This document shows positions 1-6,959 of a stretch of 25,781 nucleotides of DNA, in pieces. Position 1 is the first letter of the stretch, and every line of letters starts with the position of its first letter. The notes below the pieces were generated by a model. The model saw only the letters and a program-made list of their open reading frames with translations. It was not told where the DNA came from and did no database searches. A program made the position numbers and the translations under genes. The stretch is from Ministeria vibrans ATCC 50519 (taxonomy: Eukaryota > Opisthokonta > Filasterea): the NCBI GenBank assembly GCA_943704425.1, contig CALSCP010001993.1, forward strand, positions 61,996-87,776, written 5' to 3'.

Positions 1-21
1 GCCTCGGTCGTGTTTGGCGCG

Positions 22-2124
22 ATGGCAGCACCCCCGGGACACATGGAGCCATTGGGTCGCCAGTCGCGGTCGCTGGGACCCGTTGAGGAGACGGACTGGC
101 CGATTAGCGCACGACGCTTCCACGAAGACTACGTCGCGAAAAACAAACCGTTGATCATCCGCGGTGCTGCGGTGGATTGGCCGGCGATGACTCGCTGGGC
201 CGAGGACTCGGATATGGCCAAGCGATTTGGCGCCTTGAAGATCGAGGTAGGTGAACAGAGAGAGTGCGAAGTGTGAGATGTGGTTTCCAAAACGTTTTCA
301 TGTTTTGCCGATCGTGCACCGTTAAACAACGCCCGCTGCTTAGGCGGAGACTGTGAAAAAGGAGACACGCAACATGGGCGAGGAGAAAAAGACGGGCAGC
401 GTGAAGAAGATGACGTTTAAGAAGTTTCTCAAAACATATCGCAAGGAGGAGTTGTATGCAGTGCAGTACTTGGTACGAAAGACACACGATGGCCTTTGGT
501 TGAGACGGCACACCCTCTCATTGATGTATCTGTATGTTGTACGTGTGCACGCATGTATGTTATTGATGTATCTGTATGTTGTACGTATATGACTGTGTGT
601 GTGTGTGTGTGTGTGATCAGTGAGCTTCGTGCTTGGTGTACGTGGTGTGCGTGCGTGCTTTGTACGTCTTTGTGTGTGTATGTGTTATTGATTGTATGGA
701 TGTAGCCAAAAGAGATGGCCAAGGATGTGCTGATTCCATCGTTTCTCATGTGCGACTACACGCTCAACCGATTCACCGAGGTGAATCTGTGGATGTCGTC
801 TGGTGAGGGAGAATTACGAGCGCAAAGAGACGGGCATGCTAATGCACGCCTTTTTTTCTTAGGCGGGACTGTGTCGGTATTGCACATGGATGTGGACGTG
901 GAGAACATATTAACTATTGTGGATGGCGTAAAAGAGGTACAAGAGGAATTTGTTTTATGAATTGTGTTGATTTTTGTTTGTCGCAGCTGGTTGTTATGCC
1001 TCTGGAAGAGATCAGCAATGTGCATTGTGAAGATGCTAAGGTGTTTGGCACGTCGCCCATTGATGCGGATGCGGTGGACCTGGAGAAGTACCCGCGCTTT
1101 GTCAACCTGTCGCACTACTCGGCAGCATTGCGCAAAGGCGACTCGCTGTACATTCCACAGGGCTGGTGGCACCAGGTAAGAACACGGCATTGTGTCGCTC
1201 CCTTCCCCCCACCCAGTCTATTAAGACGGTATATGGTTTTCCATGACGGTGCAGGTGCGATCGACCGGGCGCAACATTGGGGTGAACATCTGGTGGAATC
1301 GGGTTCATGAGGAGCGACACGTTGACCCATGGCTGCGCAAGACCGGGCGCGTCGAGGAGTTTGAAGGAGACGCGTGCCTGAAGCAGCGGGCATGGAAGGA
1401 ACTGTCACGGCTGCTGGAGACGCGCAGCACTTGCACGCATGCCGACTACTTGAAGTATGGCGTGTTTCAGTTCCGTGGGGACGGGGCGCGCGTGTCGCCA
1501 CGTCTCTTGTCGCTGCAAGAGTCACATGGGGTCAACCTGTGGGACAGCAAGGGTAGCGGCATTGTGTTTGACTCGCTGGCGAAGCGCAAACTCAAGCAAA
1601 CCAGTCGTGTCGACTCGCACCCGTTTCCCAGTGACGACGACATTGCCAAGGTACTCGCAGAGTCCAAGACAAAGAGTTCGGCTGAGGAGAACACGAGCAA
1701 GGTCAAGGCAAGGCAGGAGGTTAAGAGGCATCAAGGCAAGGAGGAGATGAAAAAAAGGGCAAAAACAAAGGCGAATGCAAAGCCAGTTGTTGTTGCGGAC
1801 GACGCGGAGCAGGAGGAGGAGGAAGAAGAGGGTAGCTTCAAGTTTGAGCTGGCGGACGAGGATATGGTGGATCCGATGTTTGCCGGTGCAGGTGTGGCAT
1901 CTTCGCGAACGACTGACAAAGACCCTATGCCGGCGAATGGAGCGTCCGAGAAGAATAAGAAGAAAAAGGTGTCGTCGGGGCTTGTCTTTGACGACGACGA
2001 CGACATTGATTCGGTCGTCCTTCCCGAAGGGTTCAGCGGCGCCTTTCCCGACTCCGATTATGATGTGTTTGCGCCGTTCAACGGAAAGCCCGTACATCGC
2101 TCCAATGCTGACATGAGTACATAG
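22..2124 (+). CDS. JmjC/cupin_8 Fe(II)/2-oxoglutarate oxygenase, six exons
   Basis: Exons 22-246, 344-472, 706-802, 863-936, 987-1175 and 1255-2124 join in frame (donors GTAGGT, GTACGA, GTGAGG, GTACAA, GTAAGA; all acceptors AG) to give about 527 residues. The fold is a JmjC cupin. An N-terminal stretch with NKPLIIRGA and WPAMTRW opens the domain. The iron ligands are His158 and Asp160 in VLHMD, and His237 in the IPQGWWHQ motif. NIGVNIWWN closes the barrel. By family knowledge such proteins hydroxylate protein or RNA substrates using Fe(II) and 2-oxoglutarate; the substrate here is unknown. Residues from about 330 on are Lys/Glu/Asp-rich and look disordered, with basic clusters that could act as nuclear signals. 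The frame is open to the window edge, so the true start may lie upstream of Met22. Alternatives within the family (JMJD7, HSPBAP1 or TYW5-like) cannot be separated by eye. Confidence 0.88.
473..705 (+). repeat. Intron 2 of the first JmjC gene with a 25-nt direct repeat and a TG microsatellite
   Basis: A 25-nt direct repeat occupies 520-544 and 562-586 (period 42). It is followed by a pure TG run at about 594-615 and a looser TG-rich stretch to about 680. The intron is bounded by GTACGA and TAG, and the flanking coding frames join cleanly in phase 0. Confidence 0.8.
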
Positions 2125-2236
2125 TCTTCCTATCATTATTCTGATTGTTTTTTATATTTGATTTTGATTGATTGATTGTTTGAGCGAGTGTGATCTTGTG
2201 TAAATAACGTATTGTTGACAGTATTTTTAAGTTCAC

Positions 2237-4082
2237 ATGCTGCTTTTTTGCGCATTCTGCCTGCTACAGGTGGCGCTGGGCTCGAAAATGACCGATGGCC
2301 TCGTGTTTGAGGCACGTGCGGCGGAGAGTCGAGGAGAGTTGGCGCTGGCAGCCGAGTACGAGACGACAATGACCGCAAATTAATAGTGAATCAAACGTCA
2401 ACTTGCGCTGTCGTAGAATTCAGCTGAAGGCGGTCCAAGACCAACGGTATCATCCAAAGACCACGCCCGTTGTGGTCGATGCACTTCTCTCGTCGGCTTG
2501 GATATGTATGCGGGTGGGCCGTTTTGGCGATGCAATTCACCAGTTGAATGTTGTCGATGGGAAGTCGCGCACGCCAAGCGCTGCCTCGGCACGACTGCGG
2601 CAGCTCATGTACACCATTGTTTATGGCGATCGAACGGTGGGAACGCCCCAAATGGCGACGGAGGCCCCTGCCGAGTTCACCGACGACGAGTGGTTTGCGC
2701 CGCCGACGGCTCGAGCGTTGCCGGAGGGCGTCGAGCGCACGGATTCGCACCAAGTGTCGCTGGGCACAAATGCGACGAGTGTTGGTGACTTGCGTCAGCG
2801 ATTCTTCCAGTTTGTTGCGTCCGACATGTTCCGCAACGACTTTTACGAGCGCGAGCCGGTTCTGATTAAAGCGTACAATACGTTCGCCGGCGCCTACTCG
2901 TGGTCCGTCATCGCACGGGACGTGTACGGAGGTGATCTTGAAGACGAATCTATGATTAAGGCGCCCAACGTGGGCTCGCTCAATCGTTCGTTCGAGACGG
3001 AGACACTCGTGCCGGGCGAGCCGAATGGCAAAAATCTGCAGTTGCCTTGCGACATGGATTGTGCCAAGGCACAGCTGGCGCTTAATCGAACCATCGTGTT
3101 TAACGGCGCCAATCAATGGGTAGCACGTCTGGCCGCCATGACGCGCAACATGACGCGTGCAGTGCACCAGCCGACCAACGTCAATGTGTACATGTCGCCC
3201 CCTGGCGTGCGCAACACCATCAACGTGCACAACGACCTCCAAAGTGTCTTTGTGGTGCAGCTGGAGGGTGCCAAGCACTGGCGCTGTTGGGTTGTCGACG
3301 AACTAATGCGTCCGCTGCTGCCCTCATCGGCCGTGGGTAAGTCGGCGGAGACACGCCCAAGCTTCACACCCACGACGCCCCCGACCATCGACCTTGTCCT
3401 GCGCCCCGGCGACATTCTGTACGTGCCCCGCGGCGTGCTCCACACCACTAGCACCGATGTCGGCGACGGACCTGGCGCCTCGCAGACCTCCATGCACCTC
3501 ACTTGGGGTGTAGAAGTCTTGTGGGAGGTACATCAAAATTATTATCAAGAAGCTCTGCTGTACATTATTTTAATAATATTAATCTTCATTACGTCTTAGA
3601 TTGGAGCAATGTTTAATTGGGCGTCGCTGCTGATGGCAAGCATGGGAGAGGTGTCGGTCAGCATGACGGCGCTGACGGACGACGGACAAGAGACTGAAGA
3701 AGCAATGGAGCTGCTGGGTGGAGACTGGTCCGATGCAACGATGCTGACGCCCGTGTGGGCTCAAGCATGGAACCGCGCCGTTGAGTCGCTCGAGAACAGC
3801 GACATGCGCTTTCGCCAACTTGTCTCTCCAGCACTGTCCAACCCTGAATTACCAGTGCGCAATCTTTCCAAGGACGGCGACGACAACGACGACTGGAGAG
3901 ACGCAGCGCGCCTTCGACTGCGTCTCCTTGTCGACGCCATGCTCGACGATCCGCAGCTCGAGAAGGATTTGCGGCTTGAGATATCCACCAACCTCAATCG
4001 CGAGACTCGTTTCCAGGATCTCCTGGCTTCTCGAGCGCATCAACACGACTTGAGCTGGTCTGTCGACGGAGTCGACGTGTAA
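2237..4082 (+). CDS. Secretory-pathway JmjC oxygenase of the MINA53/NO66 (ROXN) type
   Basis: Exons 2237-2355, 2417-3527 and 3600-4082 join in phases 2 and 0 to give 570 residues. The first exon is easily missed. It starts with a Met followed by LLFCAFCLLQVALG, a typical cleavable signal peptide, and its GTACGA donor at 2356 fits the phase of the acceptor at 2416. Residues 40-110 look helical and TPR-like. The cupin follows, with NVYMSPPG, the iron motif His311-Asn-Asp313, FVVQLEGAKHW and PGDILYVPRGVLH (His382), then SMHLTWG. The C-terminal 160 residues resemble the helical/winged part of ribosomal oxygenases. NATS, NRS, NRT and NMT sequons in the cupin region agree with a lumenal location. 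Known MINA53/NO66 proteins are nuclear ribosomal-protein histidine hydroxylases, so the substrate here must differ. An alternative start is Met at 2288 after an acceptor-like CTACAG at 2264-2269, which would remove the signal peptide. The start lies 112 nt after the upstream stop. Confidence 0.85.
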
Positions 4083-4086
4083 TAAA
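4080..4086 (+). promoter_or_regulatory. Poly(A) signal overlapping the stop codon
   Basis: AATAAA at 4081-4086 overlaps the TAA stop at 4080-4082 of the secretory JmjC gene. If it is used, the 3' UTR would be only about 10 to 30 nt. Confidence 0.45.
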
Positions 4087-4239
4087 GAATATCAACCTAA
4101 GAACGAACTAAGAACAACCTAATTCACATTTCATCAGAAAAATATCTATTGAAAGGATCAAATTATTGACATGTCTTAAAACTCGTGGACTGTCAGAACA
4201 GAATCGTAGTGTGCACTTGTGCGGCGCGAAACGACGATA

Positions 4240-4282
<43 letters not shown>

Positions 4283-4440
4283 GCATCAGAATACAAAACG
4301 CACACGGAGATAAATATATAAAAACACACCATGCGGCCGTATTACCGTGCTTACTAGCAATGGAATGGATTATTAAAATGCACAAAAAGTTGTTCAACAA
4401 ATCAAAATAGAAATATATAGCACAAAAGGAGCAACTCCTC
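4083..4440. other. AT-rich intergenic spacer with a 41-base A tract
   Basis: No coding signal is seen. An uninterrupted A run fills 4241-4281. The rest is AT-rich, ending in a TATATA box at 4414-4419 about 31 nt upstream of the tRNA element. Confidence 0.8.
4414..4419 (+). promoter_or_regulatory. TATA-like element upstream of the permuted tRNA
   Basis: TATATA sits about 31 nt before the inferred first mature base of the tRNA 3' half (4450). That spacing suits an upstream Pol III TATA element, but the surrounding DNA is AT-rich, so it may be chance. Confidence 0.35.
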
Positions 4441-4449
4441 GCTGACGTC

Positions 4450-4559
4450 ACCTGAAGATTATGGGTTCAAGAGATGAAAAGAATTTTTTCTTTTGTGACT
4501 CCCATCACGGAATATCCAATTTTTCCGTGTGGCGAAATGGATAACGCGTCAGGCTTCTA
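4450..4559 (+). tRNA. Circularly permuted tRNA-Arg (anticodon UCU) with a T-loop intron
   Basis: The 3' half comes first: A38 at 4450, 3' anticodon stem CCTGA (4451-4455), variable loop AGATT (4456-4460), T-stem ATGGG (4461-4465), T-loop TTCAA (4466-4470), an insert (4471-4498), CT (4499-4500), T-stem CCCAT (4501-4505) and 3' acceptor strand CACGGAA (4506-4512). A 10-nt linker follows. The 5' half is then: acceptor TTCCGTG (4523-4529), TG (positions 8-9), D-stem GCGA/ACGC with loop AATGGATA, G26, anticodon stem TCAGG (4549-4553) and loop CTTCTA (4554-4559) with anticodon TCT at 4556-4558. The acceptor stem pairs 7/7, the anticodon stem 5/5 and the T-stem 5/5. The D-stem has three pairs plus one A-A mismatch. 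T8, A14, G18G19, A21 and T54T55C56 are in place, and position 15 can pair with 48. The body closely matches the yeast-type tRNA-Arg(UCU) as I recall it. The join falls between positions 37 and 38, the normal eukaryotic intron site. Unusual points are a U1-A72 first pair and U73. Internal T runs could hinder Pol III, so a non-functional relic is possible. Confidence 0.85.
4471..4498 (+). other. Probable 28-nt intron in the T-loop of the permuted tRNA
   Basis: Removing this insert (boundaries uncertain by one base) restores a seven-base loop TTCAACT closed by ATGGG/CCCAT. The insert folds on itself: AAAAGAA (4477-4483) pairs perfectly with TTCTTTT (4488-4494) around a TTTT loop. It also splits the internal B box, which would otherwise match GGTTCRANTCC closely. 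Confidence 0.7.
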
Positions 4560-4561
4560 CG

Positions 4562-4569
4562 TTTTTTTT
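4562..4569 (+). terminator. Pol III-type T8 terminator after the tRNA 5' half
   Basis: An eight-T run begins three bases after the last mature base of the 5' half, as expected for the 3' end of a permuted pre-tRNA. A further T-rich stretch follows to 4582. Confidence 0.6.
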
Positions 4570-4861
4570 CTTCTTTTTTTTTGCACTTCTTAATAATAAG
4601 TTTTATGTGTTATTTTCCGTTTTGACATGGAATATTTTAGTGTTAGTCACTAGTCAGCTATTTCGATTCAGTTACTCAGTCATAAGTGGTCGTCTCTCGT
4701 CTCTCGTCTCGTCGATCAATTGGCACAATTGCTGTTATTGATCTGGAGACACAGACTAGAGTTTGGCCTCTGAAATCTGAATCAATCATAAATGAATGGT
4801 CTGAGTCTCTGAGACACTATTATTCATTGGTGATTGCTCCATTCACCTATTTCAAACAAAA
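4570..4861. other. Spacer between the tRNA and the sulfatase gene
   Basis: T-rich DNA immediately after the tRNA, then mixed AT-rich sequence. No ORF and no conventional tRNA 3' half are present. It presumably holds the promoter and 5' UTR of the sulfatase gene. Confidence 0.6.
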
Positions 4862-6621
4862 ATGTTTCTCTTTCTCTGCCTCTGCCAATTCGCATTTCTC
4901 GGCAGCACTCGCTCGCGCAAGTTTGAAGGCACGGTGACTGACAATGTCTTGCTTATCGTCGTGGACAACCTCCGCCCCGAGTTGACCAGCTTTGGAAGCA
5001 AATTTGCGCTGACACCAACATTGGACAAGTTCGCGTCACAGCCCAACACTACGACCGTGACACGCGCCTTCTGCCAACTGGCGTGGTGTGCCCCGTCGCG
5101 TTCGTCGTTTCTGACGGGTCGACGACCTGACGCAACACATGCCTGGACGTTTACCCGCTCGTTTCGTGACGGGCCCAACGGCACGTCCATTGTGACTCTT
5201 CCTCAGTACTTCAAGCAGTCCGGCTACTACACAACCTCCATTGGCAAGGTGTTCCATCCCCACCTGCCGGCGAACTTTGACTACCCTGCGTCGTGGACAG
5301 ACGAGCCATTCTTTGAAGACAAGCCAGAGTGTCCGCACAACACAATGTCGTGCAGCTACAACGGCACTGAAGCGTCCACGTTTGACGTGGACACTCGTGC
5401 AACAGACGTTGCCATTCAACGACTCGAGCGCGCCGCAGCCAATGCTTCGTCGTCGCCTTTCTTCATTGCCGTTGGCTATCAGTCGCCTCGTCTCCCCTGG
5501 TCGTTTCCCGTCTCCGTAACCGCACGCTATCCGCCCGTCGACCAAATGCCCACGCCGCTCCATCCCAATGCCACACGAAATTCCCTTGAATGGTTTCGTC
5601 CAACTGAAATTGATCTCTACTCGGACGTGCGCAATGTATCTCACGACGCGCCCATGCCTCTCGCGCAGCAACAACGTGTGCGTCTCGCCTACTATGCTAC
5701 TGTCTCGCACGTCGACGACCAAATTACGCGATTGCTTGCCTCCCTCTCATCACTGGGCCTTGACGAGCGCACCACCATTGTTATTTGTAGCGATCACTCT
5801 CAAAGCCTTGGCGAAGAGAACATGTTCTCGATGATGAATCTTCTCGACACCGCTCTCAAAGTGCCCCTGTTCATGTATGACATTTTTTTAAAAAAAAAAC
5901 ACACAAACATAAACGTGTGCACTCACGTTTGCTCACTCGCGCCCATATGAGCATTCTCTTCTCCTGGACTTCCCCTCACTTTTCTTTTTAGCCGCTCGCC
6001 GCGTGTGCCTCGTCCATCTTCGCAGTATACGTACCCAATTGAACTGGTGGACCTCTTCCCTACAATAGTGTCTCTTGTTGGTCTACCTCCACCGCCTTTC
6101 CCTCTACCTGGAACAGATCTCACGCCGGCACTGACACACAACACGCCCGTAAAGCCTCTCAATGCCTCCCTCAGCCAGATCACCCGCTGCCACAATTGCA
6201 AGCTGGCCTACTACCTGTCCAAGACACACGAGTGCAAGTGGGACGCTGTCGCCGATCGCAACTACACCGTACCTTGTTGCATGACGCCTGTTTACCTCTT
6301 TGACTATATGGGTACTTTTCAGCAGCCGACGAAAAAGTGTGTGTTGTGCCAGTTCACAGATACATTGCAAATGTAGGAATGTCAATTCGGACTCTGGAGT
6401 GGCGCTACACGTTGTTTTGCCGGTGGGACGGACTCCGTCTGACGGCCGACTGGGATGCGTGTCACGATGCGGAGCTGTTTGACCATCGCAACGAAACTCA
6501 AGCATACACGCCGAACAACGTGTTTGAGCATGTGAATGTTGTCGGCGAGCACCCTGACGTCGCCTGGGACATGCGTCGTCGTCTCCAACGCGCATTTACG
6601 CCACACGACGTAAATGTATAA
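4862..6621 (+). CDS. Iduronate-2-sulfatase-like secreted or lysosomal sulfatase
   Basis: Exons 4862-5874, 5992-6311 and 6377-6621 join in phases 2 and 1 to give 525 residues, close to the roughly 550 of human IDS. Residues 1-15 form a signal peptide. The sulfatase signature CAPSRSSFLTGRRPD (Cys76 for formylglycine), SIGKVFHP (Lys129, His132), SDH (Asp311, His312), IELVDLFPT and MSIRTLEWRYT follow in family order, so the family call is firm. The activity is less sure. The usual DD metal pair is Asp35-Asn36, the family GYHKPH is GYQSPR (207-210), and the position matching human Lys347 is Met324. Human IDS removes the 2-O-sulfate of iduronate in lysosomes; this protein may have another substrate or be a pseudoenzyme. 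Several N-glycosylation sequons are present. The second intron (6312-6376) is confirmed by restoration of the conserved DYMG-MSIRT junction. Confidence 0.88.
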
Positions 6622-6959
6622 GTGTGTATGTGTGTCTTACATGTTGCCGACGACGATGTATCCCAATTGTACATCATAATAATTATGCAAAATAGAATAC
6701 ATATTCTTCTTTGCTGAGAACCCGAAGCCATAAGCCAATAGTATATAATTTATACGTATATAATATAGATAAGTGTCGTTTGAGAGAGTTTTTGTTTCTT
6801 TTTTTTTAAAAAAAAAACAATAAAATTAATAATAATAATTATTATTATTATGATTAGTATTAGTATAATAATAATAATAATGATAATAATTATAATAATA
6901 AATTTATTATACTTTCTGATTGGTATTGTAAGTTGTACTTCAAAAAAAATATAGTAATG
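6622..6959. other. Convergent intergenic spacer with (AAT/ATT)n repeats
   Basis: This lies between the 3' ends of the sulfatase gene (+) and the TPR gene (-). It is very AT-rich, with a T8A10 block near 6800-6817, an AATAAA at 6819-6824 and imperfect AAT/ATT trinucleotide repeats from about 6824 to 6908 that could form a long hairpin. No gene is seen. Confidence 0.8.

Noticed and set aside
2270-2383. Coding exon starting at an acceptor-like CTACAG (2264-2269) spliced from the first JmjC gene
   Set aside because: Joining it to a GTACAT near the end of the first gene gives a frameshift and early stop. Reading from Met2237 gives a signal peptide and a clean phase match to the next exon.
2391-3278. 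A 295-codon - strand ORF opposite the second JmjC gene
   Set aside because: It is antisense to a strongly supported oxygenase and its translation shows no domain or motif. It is a by-product of GC-rich codon use.
4241-4281. Poly(A) tail of a retroposon or processed pseudogene
   Set aside because: No coding remnant or element body precedes the tract and no flanking duplication is visible. The same kind of tract recurs in introns.
4451-4569. Two separate conventional, intron-containing tRNAs, one ending here and one starting here
   Set aside because: No 5' half lies upstream of 4450 and no 3' half lies downstream of 4560. The 3' and 5' acceptor strands are perfectly complementary to each other, as are the two anticodon-stem strands, so they belong to one permuted tRNA.
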